Shown here piece after piece: positions 1 to 9,607 of a stretch of 64,000 bases of DNA. Position 1 is the stretch's first letter, and the number at the start of each line of letters is the position of its first letter. The notes beneath the pieces were generated by a model. That model did no database searches, had not been told where the DNA came from, and saw nothing but the letters and a program-made list of their open reading frames with translations. Location: assembly GCF_029784135.1 (NCBI RefSeq), contig NC_073746.1:73884042-73948041 (forward strand), in the 5' to 3' direction. Made by a program: the position numbers and the translations under genes. Source of the stretch: Toxorhynchites rutilus septentrionalis. Taxonomy: Eukaryota; Arthropoda; Insecta; Diptera; Culicidae.

Positions 1-224
1 CTCGAAAAGTTCTGACACTTGCATCGATAGCTATCACTCGTTCGGTGCTATCGAATTGCTCGATTTCTATAATAGTAAAACAGAGCTAACGAGCAAAATT
101 CTTATCGCCTCGATTTCTATAATAGGGCCCGTAGAACACATGTGAATTTAATTTTTGGATTTTCCCATTTTCCTTCAGAGTTTTCCGAATATTTTTAATT
201 GTAATGTTTGGTTGGAATATGTGC

Positions 225-1010
225 ATTATTTTTATGGGACCCCCTCTCCTTTCCAGTGGAAGAAGGGGTGTTATACCACCATAGAAACATTTCTCGTACT
301 CAAAAACCCCCACATCCCAAATTTGGCTTCATTTGTTTGATTAGTTCTCAAGTAATGCAGAAGAATGTGTTTCATTTGTATGGTAGCCCCCTTATCCTTA
401 GAGAGGGGCTAGTTCTGTTGAATCACCATAAAAACATTCCGTGCCCTCTAAAACCTCCACATGTCAAATTTGGTTCAATTTACCTAATTAGTTGTCGAGT
501 TAAGCAACCCCTACCCTCCTTTAGAGAGATGAGACCAAACCTCCATAGAAACATTTATTGCTCCCTAAAACCTCCATATGCCAAATTTGGTTCCAATTAC
601 TGGATTAATTCTCGAATTATGCAGAAATTTGTGTTCTATTTGTATGGCAGTACACCACCCACACACCACACCCCCCCCCCCCCGCCCTTGGAGATGGAGG
701 TGGAGTGTCTAACCACCGTAAAAACATTTATTGCACTCGAAAACCTCCACATGCCAAATTTGGTTTCATTTGCTTGATTAATTCTCGAGTTACCCTTAGG
801 AATGGGGGAGGATTATCTGACCACCATATAATCATTTATTGCACCCTAAAACCTCCACATGCCAAATTTCCTTTCATTTGCTTAATTAATTCTCGAGTAA
901 TGCAGAAATTTGTGTTTCATTTGTAAGGCAGCCTCCCCCCCTTAGAGAGGGGGGAGGGGTTTCGACCTATCATAAGAACCTTCTCCGCCCCAAAAACCCC
1001 TACATACCAA
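225..1010. repeat. Degenerate tandem repeat array, about six units
   Basis: Six diverged copies of a block reading roughly CCATARAAACATTTATTGC, then CCTAAAACCTCCACATGCC, then AAATTTGG start near 281, 426, 543, 715, 822 and 970. Spacing is irregular (107 to 172 bp) because the linkers differ. Some linkers hold C-rich stretches and CCTTAGAGAGGGG. The + strand open frame across 208-777 comes from the repeat and looks non-coding. A CAGACAGAAATCC plus TA-rich tail follows, which resembles the 3' ends of some insect RTE-type retrotransposons. That class assignment is an inference. Confidence 0.7.
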
Positions 1011-1045
1011 TTTTCATGCCGAATGGTTCAATAGTTTCCGCGTCC

Positions 1046-1112
1046 ATAAGAATCAGATAGACAGACAGAAATCCATTTATATATATATATATACATACAT
1101 ACATATAGATAT
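1046..1112 (+). repeat. CAGA / TA / CATA simple-sequence tail
   Basis: A run of AGACAGACAG, then AAATCCATTT, then alternating TA and CATA units closes the preceding tandem array. The order and composition look like the 3' tail of a retroposon read on the + strand. No coding part of such a retroposon is visible upstream. Confidence 0.6.
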
Positions 1113-1490
1113 TGTACGCTGAATCCAAATTTATATAAGGGGCTGTCCATATACCACGTGGACAGAAAAAGCACGATTTTGGGCTCCCCCGTCCCCCTCC
1201 GTGAACAAGCGTGGACATTGACTATACCCCTCCACTGTTGTCCACGTGGACTTCCATGTATTTTAATTGAAAAAAGGGAATAATTGCATTGTGCCTATAT
1301 TCAATTTTAAATTAGTCTTATTTTATGTTTGGTGTTTTTTTAATGATAAAAAATAATTCAAGAAAAAAAACATGTTCTTTTTTTGTTAATGGAGACTAAA
1401 AATCTTTCGATTCATTCGTCTCCGCAAATCACATATTCAAAAAATTAAGTAGGCAATAGTTCAAAGGCTTCTCAACTGTACTTCGTCTAG

Positions 1491-1740
1491 CTACAGTATC
1501 TCAACTTGACTGTTGTTATCAGCCCAATACAAAACCTTTCCCGTCATCGTTAGGAAAATTTTCAGAGGACGCGTTCCATTCCATATATCGGCTAAGAGCG
1601 CTTTGAAAATATGTTTTATTAACAAATTCCCAGCGAACATTCCGCATTGAATATCCAGATGATTTCCAGAGTGCTCATGAGGCAAAATGACACTAGACAA
1701 TTCTCTTTCTTTCGATGCAACGCAAACTGCTTTACTTTCG
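1491..1740 (-). pseudogene. Transposase-like remnant in the 1.1-4.2 kb transposon
   Basis: A short minus-strand frame of about 80 codons includes the phrases LPHEHSGNHLD and ALLADIWNGT. Codon-like composition in an AT-rich, otherwise stop-filled interior suggests it is left over from the element's transposase. I do not recognise the family from these residues, and no catalytic residues can be placed. Confidence 0.35.
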
Positions 1741-3096
1741 GGGCCTGCAACATTGAAATCGTTTTACTCTGATAGTAATCTTAAATTGAAAAAATAATGC
1801 CAGTGAGCTTTATTACACTCGAACTAGCGTTGGCAGAACACATGTCATCTTTGGCAGAAATTATGCCATTTAGTGTGCTGGAGAGTCAAATGCGCAAATA
1901 ATGAGCTGTTTTAAAAGCTTAAAAATGGTTTGTATGTAGGCGTGCAGACATCTCTTTCTTTTTCTTTTCTCATTTCATTTGGGATTGTGCGTAAAGAGTA
2001 AAAAAGGAGCGCATGAAGGAGAACAATATCTATCTCGGTCTGGGCCGTGTATGTGGTAAAGTATGCGGAAAGATTATTTGTCTTTTGTTTCGCTCGCTCG
2101 TATTAATCTTATATTGCTGTACCATGTATATTATACAATTGCTTACAAGTATTTTAGGTCATGACAGTTTTCTGTTATGTTATGTCACTTTTTATGTCAA
2201 AAATCGGGATGACAAAACATGAGCTAAAAATCAATTTTGGGTGTAGTAGTAACGGTTGCCTTTTATTTTTTGATTCTTTCATTTATGTAGTATTTATTAC
2301 ACCGCTTACTACAATTATATCTGAGATTTTGAAAATATGTGGAATCGTTGGCTTCAGGAAACGCTCGGTTATGGCAATTGTATGAAATGGTGGGTTAAAG
2401 TTACTAAAACAAAAATTCGTTCATTTTCATCCCATTTGTTCTAATGTGTATGGAAATCTGTTCTATCATTAATATATTTGGTTTATTTCTGCCGGCTTTA
2501 ACCTTTCAGGTCATTCGCCGAATCATTAATATAATAGTCCCAGTATGATAACTGCCCAAAAATACTAATCCTTCAAAATCGCTTTTCGGGAACATTCTAA
2601 AGAATCAACGACAAATACATATTTCCTTTTTTAATGATTTTAACGTGGAGATTGTTTCCAAAGCAAACATAAAAAAGCCATTGATTCCATCCGACACTAG
2701 GATTCAACTCTAAAAAATCCTACTGAAATTAGAAACATATCTTCGGTGACTTCAAAGGACTGTACAACAGCAAAACTGCGCAATCAAGCAAAAAATGTTA
2801 CAGTCAAGCATGAAATAATATCTAAAAAAAAATATCTGGCAATAAAATCATTCGCCTGCAGAAAAGAAACCGAGTGTCGAAAAGAGTTTTTCTGAAGATT
2901 TCTGTAATTATTTAGCGCAATTGAATGTAGTTTTATTTGAAGCTAATCGATGTGATATTAAAAAAAAAGTGTCGAAAGCATTTAAATGAAGAAACAACTG
3001 GATTTAGGCATACTTCTTCACTGAACGTTGATTGTGAGATGCCAGTTCAGATATAGAAGCGAAAATTAGAACAAAGAAAACAATAGTCAATAGTGC

Positions 3097-3309
3097 CTAA
3101 AATGCTCCAATTTGACGAAAAATATTTTCGATGCGCTTAATTCCATAGAACGCAGATTCGTCAAGTTTAATTACAAATATAAAGCAGGAAGGCTTATCGC
3201 TTGTGACTTCGACCATAACATTGATCGTATTAATAGGATTTTCCTCTTGGCTGTGGTGCAGATGTTGTAATCTAATCCCGGATTCAAAGCCTCTTTGAAA
3301 AAAAAACAC
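3097..3309 (-). pseudogene. Second coding-like remnant in the same transposon
   Basis: A minus-strand frame of 70 codons (for example SDKPSCFIFVIKLDES) lies on the same strand as the remnant at 1491-1740 and upstream of it in reading direction. It may be another piece of the same decayed gene. There is no recognisable domain. Confidence 0.25.
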
Positions 3310-3987
3310 AAATGTTGTAATAACATTTGCTAATTAACAGAAATCTCACATGTAACATCCTAATCTTTCGTAGGACAAAGTGATCCTTAAAAAACTGCTC
3401 TCCGGTGCTGAGCACACCTAACGCAGCTGTATCAAAAATAACGTCGCAAAAGGGACGCTAAATTCGGGAAACATTTGGGAACGAGGGTACTGCCCATCAT
3501 AAAAGGTGGACTGAATCTGCTTCTTTCAGTACAGAGTTCTGCGCATGTACTCTGTTTTTGAGTAGGTATTATAAAATTTTGTATAGCACTCGTTTCGCTA
3601 AGTCCTTCTCATATTATTCGTAAAATCCTCTAAATATTCCGGTCATTTCATCATGTTATCAACATCCCTCATGTACTCTGTAGATAAAAATGTATCGGCA
3701 GTTCACCATGTCAAATTTACTCTCACGTAGACCTGAACCTATAACACAGAGATCAGTTTATGCTCAAATATGACGTAGCTAAGAAGTTGAAAACATTGAT
3801 CATCTACTACCAATAGAAGCTTGATCGCTCACCGTTTATGTAAGTTCCATGCAGAACACATATTTCAGAAGTTCGATGATATGGAAAAATATTCGACAAA
3901 ACCACCATTTTATGGATGAATAGGGGTACTCAAAATGGGCGGAAAGTTTAAAGATTCTTGAAAATTTATTTTTAAAAACAGAATATA

Positions 3988-4019
3988 TGCTGGGCGAGCT
4001 GGGCGGCGAGGGATCGAAT
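3988..4019. repeat. GC-rich 32-bp block shared with 7029-7060
   Basis: This block starts TGCTGGGCGAGCTGGGC and ends GGGATCGAAT. It is identical over 32 bp to 7029-7060, although the surrounding elements are unrelated and AT-rich. Its origin is unknown. Confidence 0.85.
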
Positions 4020-4886
4020 ATGTTTAAAAAAATGTTTTACGTGTCCACGTGGAAATTATCTGTACCCCACCCCTCTCACCGTGGACAAGCGTGGACATTT
4101 TCGTACCCCTACCCCCCCCCCCTAAAGTTGTCCACGTGGTATGTGGACAGCCCCTAAACAAGAATTAAACGCCAAATGTCTTAGCAACACATTTTACGAT
4201 TCACTTGTTCGCCTGGCATTGTGTTAGGGGCAAATAAGTTCATGAAAAGAAATATTGCATTATTCTTGTTTATGAGTTGCAGTAAAAATTCCAATGATTC
4301 CAGTGAGCTTACCAAAAATCAACGTTTCTATTTGTACGTGCATTTGCGTATCAGATTTTTTTTATCCCATCTGTTTATTTTTATTACTAGGCTCATCTAG
4401 CAATTCAGCTGTAACAGAGCCGAATTTATCGTGTACATTTTTCTCATGTTGTATATTACACAGCAGCCATATAGGCGTCAAAGTATTCCTATCCCATCGG
4501 TACACATTTTTATCTATTACACATTAGCCATTTAGGCGTAAGAGTATTCATTCCTATTATATCGATATACAACACATGTCACATTTTTCGGCGTAAGAAT
4601 ATTTCTATTGCTCGAATGTTCACAGTTGGACTCAGCGGGACTGTTGATATGAGGCTGGCTTTGTTGTGTTTATAAATAGCACCAATTGCCGATGCAGCAG
4701 ATCGATGGTATGTGGAGTGAGAGGCTGGGATCAACATCACATGGCTCTTGTTGAATGTTCAGTGGCCTGCGCAACCTTCGATTTGTGTATCTGTAAAGAG
4801 TATGTGTGTGTATTGCCGCAACTAAGTAAAAGTTTATCGATCGGATAGGAGGGATATGATACAGAGATACAACGGAGGAAACATCA

Positions 4887-5171
4887 TTAAACGTTGACAT
4901 CGGCGTTTCTGAGGAACAGGTATAGATAAAGCAGAAGATCAGGAACGCGGCTACCTAAGATATCCCGGACGAGGATAACCGATTGTCTGCCTAATGCCCT
5001 CAATGCTCTGGAAAGCTGAGAGCGGGCAGCACGTAACCGGATACACGACCAGACAACATGCTCGATGTCGTGGTAGCCATCGCCACAATCACAAAGACTG
5101 TTTGCTGCGAGCCCAATGCGATAAAGATGTGCGTTTAGGTTGTAGTGATTGGACATAAGCCGAGATATCAC
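4887..5171 (-). pseudogene. Retrotransposon ORF2 C-terminal Cys/His region
   Basis: A 94-codon frame contains LCDCGDGYHDIEHVVWSC, the C-x-C-x(6-7)-H-x(4)-H-x(4)-C pattern seen at the C-terminus of I- and R1-type ORF2 proteins. It follows the RNase H piece at 5189-5794 after a frameshift. The same pattern (CICGTGYHVIDHIVWYC) occurs in the + strand element near 40.3 kb. Confidence 0.75.
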
Positions 5172-5188
5172 GCGAATGAAATCACGAC

Positions 5189-5794
5189 TTATATTTCAAA
5201 TAGTGTGTCTTCTGATGCACCCATCTTAGCTAGCGAGTCCGCTTTCTCATTCCCCGGAATCGAGCAATGAGAGGGAACCCATGTTATGGTAATCTTGAAT
5301 AATTTTTCGATCAAAACACTCAATAGATGTCTTATTCTTGTTAGGAAATAAGATGAGCGTTTATCAACTTTCATTGAGCAGATTGCCTCTATTGAGCTGA
5401 GACTGTCTGAAAAAATAAAATAATGGTCGATGGGTAATGTTTCAATGATCCCTAGTGCGTAGTATATCGCACCCAGCTCAGCGACATACACGGAACAAGG
5501 ATCTTCGAGTTTGAAAGAAGCACTGGAATTTTCATTGAAGATGCCGAAGTCAGTGGACCCGTTTGTGAATGAACCGTCAGTAAAGAACATTTTGTCAGAT
5601 CTAACTTTCCCATATTTTTCAGAAAATATCGACGGAATAACATTGGATCGTAGATGATCTTTGATTCCATGGATTTTTTGCCTCATGGACACAAAAATGA
5701 CAGAGGAATTGCAAAAATATGGGAAGCAAACTTGGTTGGAGATGCCTGGTGAAGAGTGCACTTCATGGGTAAGATACTCATGGTATAAAGACAT
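5189..5794 (-). pseudogene. Retrotransposon ORF2 fragment: RNase H domain
   Basis: A frame of 201 codons. RNase H motifs are in order: FFTDGS (first Asp, about residue 71), VYVAELGAI (Glu), FSDSLSSIEA (second Asp), and WVPSHCSIPGNEKAD (His and last Asp). All four acidic catalytic positions are present. The domain would degrade RNA in the RNA:DNA hybrid during target-primed reverse transcription. The frame breaks before the C-terminal region at 4887-5171, which continues in another frame, so this copy is not functional. Confidence 0.85.
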
Positions 5795-5813
5795 AAAACT
5801 TTTTTTTAATTAA

Positions 5814-6060
5814 ATCGTTTATTTTTACAGGCTCAGTTACATAGGTTTAAAGGAGCCGAACTCCTTACTGTATTGTTACTAGTATATATACATTTTTCCT
5901 TAATTCTAATGTTAATAATATAGGAAACCGATTACTCGCGGTCAACTCGAGTTTAGAAGGGTGACATATTTTCTTCTGACATAAAACTTGACTGAAGAGT
6001 CAGTTGGAGTAGATTTTCGAAGTTATCAATCACCAACGGAAATTTTTTTTTCTATTTTGT
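5814..6060 (-). mobile_element. Retroposon 3' end fragment
   Basis: Read on the minus strand, this fragment ends in a GGCTC/GAGCC hairpin (arms at 5830-5834 and 5853-5857) and an AATAAA-rich tail abutting the truncated LINE. CCGATTACTCGCGGTCAACTCG occurs inside, and a close relative is found at 7204-7232. It is short and non-coding, so either a SINE or a truncated LINE 3' UTR. The upstream limit is uncertain. Confidence 0.5.
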
Positions 6061-6319
6061 GGGCGATTTAGAAACATTTTGAGCATTATTATACAACTAA
6101 CCGTACTACAAAACGTCGGGTCATTAGTGAATTACAAAAAAACCTCTTCTCGATCGCAGCACTTTGGTTCGGTTATTCGAGATATCAATGGAAGATATGC
6201 CTTCTACCGATCACACGCATCATTATTAGCGCGAATAAATGTCGGACTAGAAGTCATGAGCTTCAATTTAATGCCTCCAAAATTAATCAGAAGTTGTCAG
6301 AAGCAGGGTCATACAATTT

Positions 6320-6586
6320 CACCACATCGCCTGTAATTATGCGTTGGATGAACGTGGCATCAGAATTTTATCGTTAAAGCATGTCTTCAGTCACTTGAAT
6401 GCGATGAAATTTATGAAGAAAGTTTAGCTCTTGTGGCACTAGTCGTGCTGCGACTTTTCTCGTGTCAAAAAACATCAACCAAAATATGGCGAACGGTCTC
6501 GTGAGAGATATTTAATTCACGGGCTCGCTCTCTCAAATTTAAATGACGATTTCCGAGCACCATTCCTTTTATTTTGTCGTTGTTTT
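6320..6586 (-). pseudogene. Mariner transposase relic, middle part, split from 8690-9010
   Basis: This stretch aligns over about 240 bp with 59300-59560, where the minus strand reads as mariner transposase (for example NISHESVRHILV and VAAQLVPKEL). Here the frame is broken. It stops in a T-rich tract exactly where the HINE-like element at 6587 begins, and the missing upstream part of the gene resumes after that element at 8690. The gene was therefore continuous before insertion. Confidence 0.75.
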
Positions 6587-7028
6587 TTGACGTAGAACTA
6601 CGTCTTTCATTAAGGGTGCCAAATCAGAAAACACGTTTTTATGAAATAAAGTTAACGTTAATAACTATTTTTGCCGCGAACGGATTTTGGCGATTTACAT
6701 ACCAAACGAATCGGAAATTCCCTAAGATTTGTTTGATATACTATACAATACAATCCCATAGTCTGTATATGGTTTAAATTAATGAAAATAGGAAGCATTC
6801 CCATTTCCTGATACATTTGTTCTGTCCATTTGTGTGTTTTCCCGAACAGAGTTGTCAATAACGAGCGACTTATCGACGAGCAACGAAGGGGAAATCGTAA
6901 GATGTAAAGTCTCCGTGAACGAAGGAGAAGAAAAAGAAAGAAGGGGAATATTTGCCTAGAGTATAAACAGTGGATCTCGCTGGGGCAAACTTTCATTCTT
7001 CGTAAGGAAATCGACTGAACAACATCGT

Positions 7029-7060
7029 TGCTGGGCGAGCTGGGCGGCGAGGGATCGAAT
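7029..7060. repeat. GC-rich 32-bp block shared with 3988-4019
   Basis: The block is identical to 3988-4019. In this element it lies next to GAATGCCTTTCTCAAGGC, which the sister copy at 29505 keeps while lacking the 32-bp block itself. Confidence 0.85.
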
Positions 7061-7097
7061 GCCTTTCTCAAGGCAATGGGGGTGGAGGAGTAATATG

Positions 7098-7440
7098 ATT
7101 TTTTTTTATCCAAAATATATATTTTTATTAAGGCTCATATGGCGTCAACCTGACGGGGCCGGGAGTTCAATATTTCGACAATGTTTGCCTTATAACTATG
7201 TTAGTAATATGTAACCGATTACTCGCTGTTGGCTCGAGGTTAGTATTACAAGAGTTTTCGTAATTGTGATGTTGCTGTCTCCAATGCTCTGTACGTAATA
7301 TGTATGATATGATGGAGAAAGTAAAGTTTTCCAAGAGACTTTTTGAAGGTTAGAGACGAATGAACTGAAGAAGTTTAAAGTCTCAAGCAAGGAAGGAAGG
7401 GAAACTTTCAGTATTGTTCTGTGCTCAAAGCAATGAATAT
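7098..7440 (-). mobile_element. Retroposon fragment nested in HINE-like copy 1
   Basis: The minus-strand 3' end here has an A-tail (T-run at 7098-7108 on +), AATAAAAATATATA, and a GAGCC/GGGGCC-type hairpin near 7131-7160. It interrupts a stretch that is continuous in the sister element near 29540 (GAGTAATATGATGG). ACCGATTACTCGCTGTTGGC resembles the fragment at 5930. The upstream boundary is not resolved. Confidence 0.5.
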
Positions 7441-8689
7441 CGCTTGTTCTTCCTTGTTTTGTTTCATCACATGTCTTCGTATCGGATTCAGCTGTGGCGC
7501 GACCAAATTTATTACATCAAACTGACGCCATTCCATTAAGGTTCAGAACTACATAATTGAGAGGAGAATCACTAAACTAGGCTATCATCGGCTCACCAAG
7601 AAAATAATTGTTATGGAATTTTGTGTGTCATTTGGTTTCGCAAAACTATCTCCACCAAGGTTGGTAGCAAAACTATCTCCACCAAGGATGAAGGCTAAGC
7701 TAATCGAGACCGGAAATATTAATAGAAAGGGCTGTTGAGAAGAGCGCAAAACGGAGATAAGTGTGTGTATTTTTAGTTGCTTCATACCATCGATATATGG
7801 ATATTTGTGTGCGTACGTGCGTGCTTCATAACCCGTATGCAAGAATAGTACATCTTCGCTAAAACCCCATTTGTATCTGCTCCCGTGTGCATTGACCCTG
7901 TCGCGATGCAACAATAGCCTATTTTTTATGCTATGATTGACGATTGGTTGCCGTTGCAATTTATGCAGTCTTAATGATACATATAAACAGGGAGGGGATA
8001 TAGCGGGAGGCAAATATTTACGCTAGGGTATTAGTAATGAATCTCTGCTGAGGAAAATATTCAGCCTTTTTCCAAGCAGTTAACATTGTTTGTTTTCTGT
8101 CATCAATGCATTGAATTGACGCTATGGTGAAGCAGGTGTCAAGGTTGTGCACCAAAATTTTTTTTGGGGAATACCAAGTTGTTCAAAAAGATATATTAAG
8201 TTATTAATTTATTTGGACTTGCCTGCCGGTCGCAAAACTTTTTTCAACTAAGGTTGTAATCTAATCTTGATCATATTGAAGCAGTGTTACTCCTTTCGAG
8301 GTTATGGAGATTAACAGATAAAGTTTATTTCGTTTATTTAGTCACCAAGAAAGTATATGTCGTTCTAGAATTTTGTGTGTGAATTGGTTTCGCTTGCCAG
8401 TAGCAAAACTTTCTCTACTAAGGATGACTGTTGCGTTTATCTCGAGCATGTATTGTTCTGCGAGCACAATAATGAATCATCAAACAATTATCGTCAAATG
8501 ATTCTACAATAAAAAAAAAATATATTGCAGGGAGACCAAACTGGCAGAATGGTTATTTCAAAATTTTCGTAGCATTATAAAATAATATCAGCAATTATAA
8601 ACAAGCGACTTGAATTAAACCACGGCGTAGTTCTACGTCAACAATGCGGTCGTGTCTTGAACACAACCTCCTATAATTTTTTACAATCA

Positions 8690-9010
8690 GTTAAAGAGGT
8701 TGACGTGGCAAATCGTCCATCTCTTCTCAGCCGTTTTCGAATACCTTATACCATTCATGCACCCGTGTTTTCGACATAGTCACCAAATGTATCCTGCAAC
8801 ATTTTCAATGTTTCGGCACAGCAAATTTCGTTTGCAATACAAAATTTCACACAATATCTTCGACTAATAGAATTATCCATACCAGAAAACGTTGAACAAA
8901 AATAGTTAACTTGTTCAAAATGAGGATGTAAACAAACTAAATAACAGATCGCGTTCAAAATTGACATGAGGACCACTGACAGTAGTTGAAAAAAAAGAGT
9001 GTCCGGAATC
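8690..9010 (-). pseudogene. Mariner transposase relic, N-terminal part
   Basis: It aligns with 59570-59790 over GTGGCAAATCGT, TATACCATTCAT, GTTTTCGACATAG and AATAGAATTATCCAT blocks. On the minus strand this is the beginning of the same decayed mariner gene whose middle lies at 6320-6586. The two pieces are separated only by HINE-like copy 1. Confidence 0.7.
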
Positions 9011-9607
9011 CGAATCATTATTAAAAATAATCCGGATTTAGAACCACGACACAGTTAAGAAATTTTCAAATTTTGAGCAAATACAACATGATTTTGTGAA
9101 TTTATGTGATTCATAACTTACATGGAGAATATATTGATAGATTAAACAATCACGATTTCAGCAAGTTTTTTTGACAATGCAACTTTTTTACCTAGGAAGT
9201 TTATCAAGTTTATCAGCTTTCCAACAACTTCATCGAAATTATATTTCAATCAGACATTTGGCGTTCGAGATATATTTTTTGAAAGAAAAGGTGATAGTGG
9301 ACACTCCCATATGAGAACGAGAATGTTCGTTTTTGGCAGCCGGGAAGCGTGCACAAACTTAAAAAAAATCATAGAATGTCGGGTTGAACTCAACTGTTTT
9401 TCGGCTAATTTCACTAATTCTAGTTTCCGTGAATTGTTCAATCAGTGTGACAGTCATTTTCGCAACAGATCCGAACAAGCTCGAAGTACAATTTTCTGTC
9501 AGAATATAACAAACAAAAAAAAATAAAAAGGATTTAACAAGAATCTTGGTGTACGCTAGAGGTTTTTTGTAGAACTTTACCAATATTTAATAATAAGGCC
9601 TGTTATA

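Larger units (their letters stand above)
1139..4154. mobile_element. DNA transposon with about 120-bp inverted ends and TAA target duplication
   Basis: The left end GGGGCTGTCCATATACCACG at 1139 matches the inverse of the right end at 4154, and similarity continues for about 120 bp at 80% or so. Both ends include CCACGTGGACA and GTCCACGCTTGTCCACG-like blocks with G-runs. The element is flanked by TAA at 1136-1138 and TAA at 4155-4157. A 3-bp TAA duplication fits PIF/Harbinger, whose target is TWA, and the Zator superfamily also makes 3-bp duplications. The sequence alone does not decide between them. The interior is heavily decayed, with only short minus-strand coding remnants. Confidence 0.75.
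4357..5812 (-). mobile_element. 5'-truncated non-LTR retrotransposon, RNase H-bearing, I-like
   Basis: Only the 3' part of a LINE remains: an RNase H domain, a cysteine-rich C-terminal region, and a 3' UTR ending in an AGGCTC...GAGCCG hairpin and an A-rich tail (read on + as the T-run at 4356-4363). Reverse transcriptase and endonuclease are missing, as in typical 5' truncation. The RNase H and C-terminal residues resemble those of the larger element at 34.4-40.6 kb, so I place both in or near the I clade (mosquito MosquI-type elements). The clade name is an inference from residues seen. Confidence 0.8.
6587..8676 (+). mobile_element. HINE-like (Helentron-type) element, copy 1
   Basis: The 5' end TTGACGTAGAACTACGTC at 6587 follows a T-run. 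The 3' end at 8632-8676 has the inverted TAGTTCTACGTCAA, then TGCGG, a hairpin GGTCGTGT/ACACAACC (8648-8668), CTCCTATAA and a T-run. The first 200 bp match copies at 29158 and the inverted copy ending at 28661. Internally, several GCAAAACTWTCTCCACCAAGG-type repeats occur (7640, 7672, 8230, 8394). Relative to the 29.2-kb copy it has gained a block that begins with the retroposon tail at 7098. It has no coding capacity, so it would be non-autonomous. Confidence 0.75.

Noticed and set aside
208..777. A 189-codon + strand open frame
   Set aside because: It runs through a degenerate tandem repeat, and its peptide merely repeats the DNA units.
6587..8676. HINE-like elements interpreted as LTRs or solo LTRs
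   Set aside because: No TG...CA ends, no primer-binding site or polypurine tract, no gag-pol between copies, and the ends are asymmetric with a hairpin.
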